A DNA stretch of 64,000 nt, taken from Argopecten irradians. Taxonomy: Eukaryota; Mollusca; Bivalvia; Pectinida; Pectinidae. The stretch spans positions 26,006,864 to 26,070,863 of the forward strand of contig NC_091140.1 of the NCBI RefSeq assembly GCF_041381155.1. Direction: 5' to 3'. The position numbers and the translations under genes are program-made. Under the pieces are notes generated by a model, which was given only the letters and a program-made list of their open reading frames with translations, was not told where the DNA came from and made no database searches. Shown piece by piece: positions 47,801 through 62,699 of this stretch. Numbering within the stretch: the first letter of the stretch is position 1; each line of letters begins with the position of its first letter.

Positions 47801-50189
47801 TTGAAAATGCAAGCTATGTGGGCCACGTGTCAAAATTCACCCTGACCAGGTCTTAAGATATAAGGCAACTGATGTGTTAATTAATAAGCGATTGCCTTCA
47901 AATAATGGACATGCTTGATTACCGTTATTCATTCGTAATTCGACCAGTCAAATCATCTGTCATGATCGCCATTTTTAAAGTGAGATCGAACGCAAAGTCT
48001 TTTAAAAGAGTTGCAGACATCGGCAAAATCAGACTGAAATCGGGACACGTCCTATTAAAAAGTATGCGTCCCTCAGTCTCTATCTCGAAGAACCACTCTG
48101 TCTGCACGTGGCGGCGGGAAAACTTGACATTTCTGTTGTTGTAAAGGTTTGTAAGACGCTTGCGGGTTTGAAGAGACAATGTACGAATAATTCAAACATC
48201 TGAGTGACCAGGAAATGGTGACTAGTGTAAAAAAAAAACTATAAAAAATTGCCCGGGTTCGTCAGATTCCCGGACAAAAAAAAATGAGGAGCGGTAAAAA
48301 TATTATTTCATTTTTATTTATTTTCGGAAAATAGGAGCGGGAAATCCGACGAACGAGAAATCAAATTGGAATGGCCTAAATATGATTTTATGCACATTTG
48401 CTAAATATACAAAATCCAACATCTTAAAAGACCATTTTCATAGATTATTATTGATAATAAAAAGCGTTAGTCCCAAATAGTAAACTTGTATCTTGAAGGG
48501 AACCCACTATATAGAACATGAATAATTATAACAGATATAGAACATAAAACAAATGCTGTGTAACTGTTAGATAATTAATGGCATGAACACTCCCACAATT
48601 TACAAAAAGGATTCCTTCACTAAAACATAAATCAACAGGTCAATGATTATTGTAGTTAAAAGAAATTTATAATATTACAGTAGAAGAATATAACTTTACC
48701 TGGTTTTAAATTGATCTTTGTCACTGAATGGTTCGGCCAAGAATGCATTTCCTTTCAATGTTGGTGGTTTATATGGGATCTGTAAAAAAAAATAATTCTT
48801 GTAAATGCCTATTGTTGGTATTCAAAGTCAACATTTAAACATAGGTTTTCCATCTATCATTGAATATCAAGTTTCCAAGGATGTCTAGATAAGAAAAAAT
48901 TAGCTGTCCTAAACTAAATATTTGGGTTCCCATTCTATTATCAAATTTGATCCAATAAGTGCCCTACCTCTTTAAGTACCCCTTTTTGAAGACTCAGTTT
49001 TACTTACTTCAAATTAAATACATACTAAAAATATGAAAACAAACAATTTCTTCTGACTTCTTTTGCAAACTAATTTATAGCTTACTTTGTGCAACAATGT
49101 TGTGAAAGGGTTATCCAAGTTTGGTTGTGTTAAACCCCCCCTCAATTTTTTATGGGTCAAATATGGTACTTCACATGTTATATTATGATCACATGTTACT
49201 TTGACACTTTCCGTTATCTTAATGTGCTTGTTCTTTGGCATTTAATATCCTATTAGATCGTCGTGTCAAGTGTTTAATAAAGTTAAAGGCGGTCCGATGG
49301 CCCGAGGCTATAAAAAAAAATCTTGTCAGACTATTATCTATGCAATTTTTTGACATGCACTGGTGAGTGCCAAGCCAAGTCAGCTATGGTATGACGGAGT
49401 TGGTGTCATTTTCAATTGGGACTTTTCTTTAAGATTGCATCTGCAGACACATTCTGATTTCAATCCATTTTTAGCAAAATGCTTGATCAAGATATTAAAA
49501 GAATAAAATTCATTATAAAAATATTTAACATTAACAATTTCCTTTGGTTTTTGTACTTTGGTATTAAACTCATACAAGCATTATAATCAATCTTATGGTT
49601 CTTTCATCTAAAAATATGTCATAATAAAACAGGCCTATGATAAAATGACTGTCGTCATAGAATTTCATTTCTCTGTAGACTGATTGTTTATAGAAAATTC
49701 ACAGTTGCTTTCAGACAATGCTGTGTAATCCATCATTTTATATAAGGGAGCCCACTACAATACCTTAGCTTGAGACACGGGCAGTAAACCTGTGTCAGAA
49801 AAGATCATAATCCACATGTATATGACTTTAAGTCTAAATGTATTGTATACCAGCATACTACTAAAGTACAACCATTATTTAAGCCCTTAAAACTAGAATC
49901 CATAACAATGTGTACAGAAATATATATGCTAGGACAGAAACTAATACTTGCATTGTCATCAAAATTAATAGCATACAGCAAAGATTATAATCTATGTTGT
50001 AATACAGACTAATTTTGGTGGAGAATGATTCACAGCATGAAGGTCTTAACTTACTTTTTCAACGTCATCATCTTCCTCTTCTATAGTAACGCCATCATCA
50101 TCTTCATCCTCCTCATCTAAACTCTCGCAATGATATCTTGAAACAGCTATCAAAGCAAGTATTCCAAACAGGAGGAATTTAATCTTCAT
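35853..50189 (-). CDS. CANX: Calnexin, ER lectin chaperone (21 coding exons per transcript)
   Basis: Coding exons in transcript order are 50189-50055, 48779-48700, 46843-46785, 46619-46555, 46003-45927, 45601-45520, 45171-45103, 44782-44735, 44238-44163, 43924-43846, 43551-43477, 42567-42532, 41560-41447, 40751-40711, 40518-40403, 40141-40067, 39883-39740, one of 38945-38820 or 38290-38159, then 37007-36843, 36320-36253 and 35892-35853. All boundaries are GT-AG and all phases join, giving 589 or 591 residues, the usual length. There is a signal peptide ([17 protein letters not shown]). The lectin domain carries calreticulin-family signatures CGGAYVKLL and [10 protein letters not shown]-domain repeats include [12 protein letters not shown] and [12 protein letters not shown], followed by GxW-type repeats ([24 protein letters not shown]). 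One transmembrane helix precedes an acidic cytosolic tail ending RKRKPRKD, close to the vertebrate RKPRRE end. It binds monoglucosylated glycoproteins in the ER with ERp57-type partners (family knowledge). Confidence 0.97.
36253..37007 (-). CDS. CANX: Calnexin acidic cytosolic tail exons
   Basis: Exon 37007-36843 encodes [20 protein letters not shown] and a Glu run ([15 protein letters not shown]). Exon 36320-36253 encodes [20 protein letters not shown]. Acidic, Ser/Thr-containing tails are usual in calnexin and are targets of CK2-type kinases (family knowledge). A large intron (37008-38158) separates them from the transmembrane exons. Confidence 0.92.
38159..38290 (-). CDS. CANX: Calnexin transmembrane exon, version B (alternative to A)
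   Basis: A 44-codon, phase 0-0 exon lying 529 bases downstream of version A. It encodes [20 protein letters not shown], then [20 protein letters not shown] and GPIT. The shared PWLWA entry and VVxLLPV core show that it is a diverged duplicate of version A. Its membrane-face motif is CLC rather than CC, and its cytosolic junction differs. The acceptor is GGATACAG and the donor GTACTG. Skipping either exon, or using either, keeps the frame. Using both would give two adjacent transmembrane helices, so mutually exclusive use is expected. Confidence 0.88.
38820..38945 (-). CDS. CANX: Calnexin transmembrane exon, version A
   Basis: A 42-codon, phase 0-0 exon following the exon that ends ...EKAKSG. 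It encodes [20 protein letters not shown], then a hydrophobic run ([17 protein letters not shown]) and MSKSE. The paired cysteines at the membrane face resemble the palmitoylated pair of vertebrate calnexin. It has good CAG acceptor and GTAAGC donor sites. Confidence 0.93.
39406..39490. repeat. Three-copy 30-bp tandem repeat in a calnexin intron
   Basis: AAGCTATTCCATCAAAATAT plus TTGTATGTAC repeats three times, the last copy diverging at its end. Confidence 0.85.
40868..41048. mobile_element. Pogo/Tigger-like MITE in a calnexin intron
   Basis: The left end GTGGACCCCCAATAAACCAG and the right end CTGGATTATTGGGGTTCACT are imperfect inverted copies. CAGTGAACCCC-NATAANCCAGAC is the style of pogo-class ends, whose target is TA. 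Confidence 0.6.
41223..41421. mobile_element. Small MITE with TAYAGTMAAACCT ends in a calnexin intron
   Basis: The left end TATAGTCAAACCTGTC is answered by the reverse complement of the right end, ACAGTAAAACCTTCCATC. It has internal GTGGTCTCTATA-type repeats. Confidence 0.6.
41600..42310. repeat. 40-bp minisatellite in a calnexin intron
   Basis: The unit is AATCATAATTCACTGAGTGA plus CAGGCCCATATAGACACATG. The first ~8 units (41635-41960) are almost identical and later ones are increasingly diverged, about 17 in all. It starts about 40 bases upstream of the exon at 41560-41447. Confidence 0.9.
43028..43460. mobile_element. hAT-like element in a calnexin intron
   Basis: The left end CAGGGTTCGAAATTAA and the right end reverse-complemented, CAGGGATAGAAATTAA, are matching CAGGG ends. 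TATTAG flanks both sides (43022-43027, 43461-43466). It is 433 bp and non-coding. Confidence 0.7.
47069..48377. mobile_element. 1.3-kb inverted-repeat element in a calnexin intron
   Basis: The left end AGGCCATTCCAATTTGATTT and the right end AAATCAAATTGGAATGGCCT are perfect inverted copies. The match continues inward through CTTGTTCTTCGGATTT / CTCGTTCGTCGGATTT and GGAGCG motifs. Overlapping short ORFs on both strands at about 47905-48179 resemble no transposase. Confidence 0.8.
48943..49171. mobile_element. MITE, copy 3 of the GTATTYGACYCARTAAG family (degenerate)
   Basis: The left remnant TTTGATCCAATAAGTGCCCT and the right remnant TATGGGTCAAATATGGTA match the ends of the copies at 16689 and 24847. 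It lies in calnexin intron sequence. Confidence 0.5.
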
Positions 50190-50213
50190 TATCAAAATTT
50201 AGTTTTGGCAATT
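50055..50213 (-). other. CANX: Calnexin exon 2: end of 5'UTR and start codon
   Basis: The acceptor TTTTTCAG reads into 50213. There are 24 untranslated bases, then ATG at 50189-50187, so a non-coding first exon must lie upstream. Confidence 0.75.
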
Positions 50214-51237
50214 CTGAAAAACAAAACACACTATAAATGTACCGTAGTAGGATAATTTGTCTTCTATTTATTTCATATCTTTCTACCCCAAGAAATATTG
50301 AACTGGTTAAACTTACAGCTGCCTGTATATCAGAGTTTGCATTTATGCCTTCCCCATTTCCATCTCTTCCTTTACTCATAGCACATTATAATCTGTTACG
50401 GTATTTAAACATGCATAAATATACTGTATGTTCATTAACCTTTGGAATACATTATGTTAGAAGTATATCCCATCTTATAAGGCATCATTAAATCCATGGG
50501 ATGGGAGAGTTTATACAACCTCAATTCCTTTTCCAGAAAAGGTTAGGGGCGGTAATTACAGTGAATACGGTACGATATTTCAATTGGTACCACGGAACGA
50601 TATTTCAATTGGTACCATAGACTTCTCCTGAATGCCCGCACATGTACTAGCTAGGGAGTCTCGAGAACAAATTTTAATAGGAATATGACTGGAACACGTA
50701 ACAGGAATGAGCATTTTTCATTTATAAATACTAATTTGTAATCATGTTAACATTAGGTCTACTTTCCTCTTTTCCCTCAAAACTCACACACACAGTCAGG
50801 GTGTACTTAACATTTATATATGTCCACAGCATGAATATCCATAAATTAAGTCAAATACATTCATGAATGATAGAACGGCCATTTTATATGGACTGTGATT
50901 TGTCGTTTGGCTTCTATCATGTGCACTATCAATAAGTCGTCATCAAGAATAAGATTTCAAATAGTAGATGCATTTTTTTTTCTTTAAAAATGGGGAGTGA
51001 CTATCCGAGCTCAAAAAAGGGACGATGAAGAAATTTTAAGAAGGATAAACGAAAGCGTTTGTTGTTTGACGTTGACATTTTGTCAGCTGTACATCGATAG
51101 CCCATTTGTTAGTAAAACCAAAATTAAATCGGTTTAAAATCTTCAAAAATCAACATTGCATAAGAGAATTGCTAGAAATATCGCGTGCATTAATTTCCGT
51201 CTCTCATGGCTTTTCGCTATGAACATTCAACACTTAC
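50214..51237 (-). other. Calnexin 5'UTR intron
   Basis: About 1 kb between the inferred non-coding exon and the start-codon exon. It contains two tandem copies of ACGATATTTCAATTGGTACC (about 50571-50617). No gene was seen. Confidence 0.45.
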
Positions 51238-51310
51238 ATAAACTGTAAATAAGAAATCCCAAGTAGTTATTTCAGACGCCGGCGTGTTTCACATGTAGTT
51301 TCAGTCACAG
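51238..51310 (-). other. CANX: Probable non-coding first exon of calnexin
   Basis: A good minus-strand donor (TTTAT|GTAAGTG) ends at 51238, just inside the ERSE-bearing region. The transcription start is not visible and is placed by inference. The exon contains an ATG directly followed by TGA (51294-51289), a minimal start-stop upstream ORF if transcribed. Confidence 0.4.
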
Positions 51311-51420
51311 CCGTACCATTAAACGTGGAGAAATTTGATTGGTGTTTTGCAACGGACATTTTCATTGGTGATTTTGTGATCACGTGACAATGAATCGGTG
51401 AACTGACAAATACGCCATCT
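51311..51420. promoter_or_regulatory. Divergent promoter, calnexin / polyubiquitin
   Basis: The inferred first exons of the two genes lie within roughly 150-250 bp, pointing away from each other. No TATA box is obvious. Two CCAAT boxes, the ERSE and a CACGTG motif fill the gap. Shared control is inference. Confidence 0.55.
51324..51342 (-). promoter_or_regulatory. Perfect ER stress response element (ERSE)
   Basis: On the minus strand this is CCAAT-N9-CCACG with exactly nine spacer bases (plus: CGTGG at 51324-51328, ATTGG at 51338-51342). In animals this binds NF-Y plus ATF6/XBP1 and drives unfolded-protein-response genes, including calnexin. It lies just upstream of the inferred first exon. 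A second ATTGG lies at about 51364, and a TCACGTGA E-box-type palindrome at about 51381-51388. Confidence 0.8.
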
Positions 51421-51490
51421 TTTGTCATTCAAGCAGCAGAACTCGAGCAGATAACACGTATTTTGAAGAGCAAAGATTTAACAGATCAAG
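51421..51490 (+). other. Non-coding first exon of polyubiquitin
   Basis: The donor ATCAAG|GTAACA ends at 51490. The exon start is approximate (CATTCAAGCAGCAGAACTCG region). Polyubiquitin genes typically carry one intron that ends directly at the start codon, as here. Confidence 0.6.
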
Positions 51491-55929
<4,439 letters not shown>

Positions 55930-57289
55930 ATGAACACAATGTGAATGAACACTGCTTGTTTCATTTTTTGTAATTCAGAAAGTATTTTAAGACCCTTAAA
56001 GATCATATTTTAAATCAATATGTTGAACTTTTGAAAATTCTTAATTCATTACTATACACTAAAAATTTAAATATAACTTCCTTTCATTGTGTCAATTATC
56101 GGCAAATAATGATAAATTAATTGAACTCTTGGTACTAAATTTTGAAAATACTATCAAACAAAATTAGCTGGACAATGTTTCTACAGGTAAATTAAAAAGA
56201 TCAAATGTTTGTTTATTTGTGCTTTTGTGTTATAGACCTTACTATTAATCTTTGTTACTCGAGTTTGTTCAAACCGAAGACCAAATATCAATAATTCTTA
56301 AAATTAGTATTCTGGATCTGTTGTCTTAAAATACAATAATACTTGTACTTTGTTAAACATGACTAGATGTCTTTCAATTCGATGGTCTTGTCAATTTCGA
56401 GATAACAAGGGGTGACTGTATTTCTTACATGTATTATAAGGACCGCAACTTGATAACACTACAAATGAAGTCTGCATGTTATAGATGCTAAACATGGTGT
56501 ATGGGAAAATAGTGAATTATGTTGCTTCCCAATTGCGTTGTACAACCATTATTTAGATATACAGAATAGCTTGTAAAGACGAGTACCACAGGAAATTGAC
56601 CACCCAAAGTGTCATTTCAAGGCAGAGCAGTTTTCATTACAGCTTGTTGGAACTATTGGTTATAGACATCTTCATGTAACAGTTGCATATATTTCGCAAC
56701 ACTAAAAAATCAAATTGTCTTAAAGATATGGTTGTCATTTTGGAATACTTTTGTACTCGTCATTAGTATTCTCTAACCTTTTACTAGCAGAAAGTTACTT
56801 GTAAAGGCAGTTACTAGAAAAAATATTGTCCAAAATGTGATCCGATTGGACAAGGAACCATGATTTTGATTACAAAGTTTGAACCATAATTGTCACCAGG
56901 TGTAGGCGGTACCATGGGAAAAAGTTCAACTTGTTATAAAAACGTCTGCCAAGTAACATTGGACTTATCCATGAGCATTTTCATGAAAAGCCTTGTGGTT
57001 TTCACCTTAAGTCTGGAAACATTTGAGTTAAAACAGATTGGGGAATTATCGCATTTGAAAACAGAAAAATTCAGAATTTTGACCGGTATGTGCTTTTTGG
57101 AATCCTGGCCATCATATATAACCAGACAGAAACTGCCCCCTTCGTACAAGCGATTTCCCTATGGTAGCGCATATACCAGGTGGTTGGGCATAATCACTGC
57201 ATATTTTGGCGACTGAGTGGTCAACAAGAACTTTGTTGCCACTTTACCTTTGTATGTATTGAAGGAATCTGTCTCAAATGTCTCAAGTG
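55930..57289. other. Polyubiquitin 3'UTR and spacer
   Basis: AT-rich, with no clear AATAAA close to the stop. The stretch from about 56820 begins to resemble degraded repeat material (AGGTGTAGGCGG, CATATATAACCAGACAGAA). Confidence 0.4.
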
Positions 57290-57705
57290 TAGATTTCCCT
57301 AGGACCCTGTTGTGCCTTATGCATTTTGGGACTGATCGGTCATCAAGATGGCGGACAAGCAGCCATCTTGGATTTTGATAGTTGATGTTTGTAACCACTA
57401 TTTCTCCTAAATCATGGAAGGGATCTCTAGCATTTCTTATCTAGGTTTCCCTGAGGACCTATTTGTGCATTTTGGGACTTGTAGGTCATCAAGATGGCCA
57501 ACAGCAGCCAACATGCATTTTGTTATTCAAAGTTTGTTACTGCGATTTCTTTGAGTCCTAGATTTGAATATTGTATTTTGGCACCACATCTTGAATTTTG
57601 ATGGTTAATGTTTAAAAGAAAATATCCCGTTTTCCATTATCAGTTATTCAGACATAGACCAATCTTTGATGGGCGCCAAGATTCCACTGTGATCTCTTGT
57701 TTAGT
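57290..57705. repeat. Degenerate copies of the ~165-bp AAGATGGCCGCC repeat, with its 3' end module
   Basis: Contains CAAGATGGCGGACAAGCAGC and CAAGATGGCCAACAGCAGCC, then closes with GGGCGCCAAGATTCCACTGT plus GATCTCTTGTTT, the same closing sequence as at 63299-63326 and 63632-63659. Confidence 0.75.
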
Positions 57706-58525
57706 TTGTTGTTGATATTTCTCATAATTATATAATCGGAAGTTTATTTTGCAAATTGTTAGCTCACCAGTATTGGAGGTACACGAGTCAAAACTTTAAA
57801 GGGCCACTACCTTTCTGAAATAACTCACCGTTCATACTACACTTACCATCACATTCTTAACAAATTAATTTTATGTTTTCCGCCGTTGTCTTAACTACCA
57901 CGCGTCGGTTGATTATTGCTCTAGACAGCAAAACAGCGACAATAATTTTCTCTGTGAACATAGTTAAAAAAAACTTATTTCGCACAGATAGTGGGCCTTG
58001 AATCATTTATCTACTAAGTACTGAATGGCAGTCTGCGAAATCTGGGATAACGGATAAAATTTTATATAAATTATGACTAAATCCCCTGGAGAATATATGG
58101 GTGTTTATGTTTGTAAATTTGTTTTGATTAGAATTACACAATGAATTGAAAGCTTTATAGAGGGAAAATGGAGAGAAAGACTCGCATCTTATGAAAATTT
58201 GGGATCTCTGATGGGTCTGATTTCACAATTTAAGGATGTCATCTTGGATTGATCATCTTATATTAGTACTAGATGATTTCTGTGGTCGTTTGTAGTTATG
58301 CATATTGCATTGGCTAGAAAAATCGACTGAAATTTTACCGAAATATGTTTTAGGACTACATCCAAAAATGTGTCTGCATGTGTTATTTTTCAACACAACA
58401 CTCTTCCTATATAGGTAAAGGATGGAAAGCTCACCGACTCTCCTAGATTACATTTATATCTCCAATAATTGCGATCTAACAATTCTTTATTTGTTAAATC
58501 TCTCTAATAGATAATGTAGCTTTTT
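57706..58525. other. Intergenic, no gene seen
   Basis: No splice-bounded coding signal. It contains the short sequence AAAGGGCCACTACCTTTC near 57798. Confidence 0.4.
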
Positions 58526-59153
58526 AGCCCACCATCATCAGATGGTGGGCTATTCAAATCGCCCTGCGTCCGTGGTCCGCCGTCCGTCGTCCGAGGGTCC
58601 CCTTGGTCCATATTTGTGCCATACAGATTTTGAGGGAGATCGGAAAAACAAGATGGCCGCCTGGCAGCCATCTTTGATTTTGGCAGTTGAAGTTTGTTAT
58701 CAATATTTCTTGAGAACTACTGAAGGGATTTTGTTCAAACTTCACATGGAGGGTACCCTTGGTCCCTAGTTGTGCCATACAGATTTTGCGGCTGATCGGA
58801 AAAACAAGATGGCCGCCAGGCAGCCATCTTTGATTTTGGCAGTTGAAGTTTGTTATCGATATTTCTTGAGAACTACTGAAGGAATTTTGATCAAACTTTA
58901 CATGGATGTTACCATTGGTCCCTATTTGTGCCATACAGATTTTGAGGCTGATCGGAAAAACAAGATGGCCGCCAGGCGGCCATCTTGGATTTTGATAGTT
59001 AGGGTTTGATATCCCCATTTCTCAAAAAGTGCTGAAGGGATCTTTCTCAAATTTAATATGTAGGTTCCCCTAGGGCCCTTGTTGTGCATATTGCATTTTT
59101 GGACCAATCGGTGAACAAGATGGCCGCCAGGCCGCCATCTATGATTTCGATAG
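58526..59153. repeat. ~165-bp tandem repeat array, left half, with 5' hairpin module
   Basis: It begins with the hairpin AGCCCACCATCATCAGATGG plus TGGGCT, then about four units of ACAAGATGGCCGCCAGGCAG, CCATCTTGGATTTTGATAGT, TGAAGTTTGTTATCGATATT and so on. The unit core AAGATGGCCGCC-N-GGCGGCCATCTT is itself an inverted repeat. ORFs on both strands here are repeat by-products. Confidence 0.85.
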
Positions 59154-59157
59154 TTAA

Positions 59158-62100
59158 AGCGAATAGTCGGGCAAGTGACTGTAAAATCGGTAAAAATGGT
59201 ATTAATATATCCGGTATAATTTCTTATGAATTAGAAAAATAAAACTTTCCGTCAAAATCGCTGTACATGCGAAGAAAATAATAATATCTATGGGAATCCT
59301 AAAAGTCCTCCCGACCGGCTATGAGTGCAGTTCAACCTTAACGCATGCGCAACACCCACCACTCTCCGTAGTAAACAAAACATGGCTACCGTAGTTTTGA
59401 ACCAAAATGTTTCCGCAAAAACAACCAACTGACTCACCTAAAATGCGAAAGGAAAGGCAATGGAGCAGCGACAATCCCAACAACTGACTCGGTAAACATT
59501 ACAACGCATGGACAGTGTTAATACAACTTGTTATAGTGAAGAGAACAGTTCAAACGAGCACGCGGCTCCGGACCGCTAACGTTACTGTACGTACCTAGGC
59601 CTACTACCCGGTACTCCCTGCTCAGCTGATAGTGAGTGAGTCTTCGTATTTTGATCATTATATATGTAAATAGTCCCTAGTCCCTAGCAGTATTTTTTCA
59701 TAAATGAGTGGTCACATATGGTCACATGTTTCATACCTGTTCCCCCATCGCGTAAAACGTAACCCTGGGGTAAATAGCGGTTCTTTAGTGGGGCCTCTTT
59801 AGGGGTAATAAATGCCCTGTATTTATAAAATGTACCGTTGTAATGCATGTACAGTTGGAATGTAACCGCTAGTGCATTATCAAGCTAAGATTTGTTTCAA
59901 TTAATCTATAATATTATGCTACCGGTCAATTCATACAGTTCTGATGTATATATTTATAGATTTTTAATTTGTAAATTTTTGTTCTGTACATGTTCTGGTA
60001 GTGTTATACACATACATTGTATATAGGATTTACATTGTAGGTTAATTGGTAAAATTGTATTGTATATGTTCTGATATACACATATACATATGTACATGTA
60101 GGTTTTAGCTTGTTCTTTAGATATATTTGGAGGACACATACAGTATTATTTCTGGTCATAATTATAAATAGTGTTTGTACATGTGTATATGACAAACTTT
60201 ACAGAGTTGAAATGTGCTGCAGCCATGTATCATTTATAATTATTCTGAATTTTTGTTGGAACTATAGATAATGAATTTTGTATCTTTTTTGAAACAATAT
60301 TTGATTCTATCAAATGCATCAGTGAAACATTCACAACTTATAAAATGTTTTTCTCTAAAATAAAAAAAAAAAAACCTGTAAAATGAACCTACATTTATTC
60401 ATTTATATATATTTGAAATTGATCATTTCAATTTTTGTCACATTCAACAGATATAAAAAAATTGTTGGTTCTTTTTTTCAGGCACCATGCATGCATAGTG
60501 ACATGAATACATAAAGTTCATCCCTTGGACCTGTATACAAGTGTATGTATACATATACATACAATTAGCATCATATGAAGACTGAAGAATGTTGATTTGA
60601 GTGCTCTTGAAAGTAAACTTTTCCAATATGGACCTAGAAGATCATGAACAGAACATTTAAACAGTATTAATTTATTAAATGTTCCTTTCAACTGTAATCA
60701 TTAAATAAAATTATGATGCAATACTTTTTCATTGTTTAACTTTGTAGAAATATTTGTTTATATTAGTCCTCTAGATCCAGTGATTATAATTCTTGCATCC
60801 ATATGCCTGCCCATTTGTTTGTCAGGGCTTGTGAGATAGCTTTTCAATTACTTTTTAAAATATAAGGATTTTTTTACATATAGCAATATAGATACCATTG
60901 TCTTAGGATTTCTAAATTCTACTTTACAAGAGAGTAGACTCAACATATAAATAAAACCATAAAACTAGCAAGTTATCTGAAATGTTAAAAATCTTTTTGT
61001 GCTGAACCAAATTTCACATTTATTGTCTATGTGTAACTTGTACATAGACCATTTATGTATTAATACTGTAGTAACAGTGATTACAAACACATAGACTAAA
61101 ATGTAGTATGTAGTACTATGTACATCTGTCTTTGATTTGAGTTCTAAACAAAAAAGTGGTACCTATTGAGAAGTTGTGACTTGGGCGAAGGGTGAAATAC
61201 AGAAGAAATAGCTACACATGGAAAAAAGAAAGATATACAGTACCATATGGATTCAAAGTTGCTCCAAAATTAATGAGACTAAATAACCAAAAAAAAGCCA
61301 TGTAAACCCCAAATATGCAATGACCAGATCAATGATAAAGCACCCTTCCACTTCCAGTTATCTGTAGCTATTCTATATTTCAACCCCCCACTCAAGTTAC
61401 AACTTCCCAACCTCATGATTCTTCTGTCTTTTAGCCCCCCACCCCCCAACACACACATACCTGATTGATTGTCATGTTATTTCAGGTTCCTATTCAGGTA
61501 TTATTCCTAAAAACCAAAAAGGGTATACACACTGTGTACTCTCAAAGGAGGGGAACCACTTCATTCAAAAATGGAATTTACAATTTCATCTTAATTTTGA
61601 AATTTTCAATTTAATTATTAATTACTGGACTATTAAAACAGTATAGAACCCCTCGGCTACAGACAAAGTACTGTGGTACACATTTCTCTTGATTAATTAC
61701 TTTTCTTCAACTCAATCATCTTTTTCTCCAGAGCACAAAAAAGAACAGGTAACAACAGAAAAGGAAAGTAACATACATGTAGGCCTATATGTTTTCTGGA
61801 AATATATATGATGTGTTAATTCTCACAGCATAGGCCTACATGAATGTAAAGAATTAAATATTATCAATGTTTGAGAGAATTTCCTAGTTGTAATTCTATA
61901 GCAGCTACATGGAATGTACGTTTACATATATACATTGTACGATACATATACATCATAAAAGTTTCTTTCCTTCCAGCTGGACATTCATGTCATCTCTCTC
62001 CAGAACTCAAATATTGTTTACAAAAAAAACACAACCAGAGACATAGATAATTTAATTAAATCTCTGCAAAAAACTACACGAATAATTGAACACATATATT

Positions 62101-62695
62101 GTACTTGTAAAATATCTATCTATGAGCTAATTTATTTTCACATCTTTGACAGCTACATGCATGGCCGTTCTATGGAACGTTTTCGTGTGGTTTTAAATGG
62201 GAAATTATGTTACGATTATTTGTATTTAACCTTCATGATTCGGTTGATGTAAAATACGACGAATGCGATGCTGCAATAATTGCCCCATCTCTGCATCGGC
62301 CGAATATTTGTGTCGATTTCCATGTACAAGATGCTTTTATCGAAAAATGATAACAAAGCATTGTCATTAATGTAAGAATACTTCATTTGCATCAAATGTA
62401 TCATCTCAAAACAACAATTTGCATACCGCATTAGTGGTTTATCACACGAAACGAAACCGACACGACTGAGAAATACATTTATGTCCATGTTGACATTTTT
62501 CCACGCAGCCTCGTTTTCAAAGAGTTTGGCGAATTTATATTTAGAACTGTGCTAAATTTACACGGGGCTTCCCCAAAATTTCAATGGTCAAAACTGGACA
62601 CCGTAAGCAGAACTTGACCACCATTATGGTATACAATGACTTTTGGAAGGCCAAAGAACGCATTTAGACTGGTTTCCTTTGCCCGACTATTCACT
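59158..62695. mobile_element. 3.5-kb element with TTAA target duplications inside the tandem array
   Basis: The left end is AGCGAATAGTCGGGCAA and the right end reverse-complemented is AGTGAATAGTCGGGCAA. TTAA lies at 59154-59157 and at 62696-62699. Removing the insert restores ...GATAGTTAAAGTTTGTTAT, the normal repeat unit, so the insertion is clean. TTAA targets are used by piggyBac-type elements, but the ends do not start CCC and no transposase is present. The ends are GC-richer: at 59340-59640 there is promoter-like sequence (ACGCATGCGCAACACCCACC). A 90-codon minus-strand ORF (62488-62216, MDINVFLSRVGFVSCDKPLM...) is unrecognised. The middle 3 kb is AT-rich without genes. Confidence 0.8.
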
Positions 62696-62699
62696 TTAA

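Noticed and set aside
47905..48179. Overlapping ORFs on both strands inside an intronic element
   Set aside because: Both sit in a transposon interior, are under 85 codons and match no transposase motif.
58554..59018. 154-codon minus-strand ORF
   Set aside because: Product of the ~165-bp tandem repeats, repeating the same peptide three times.
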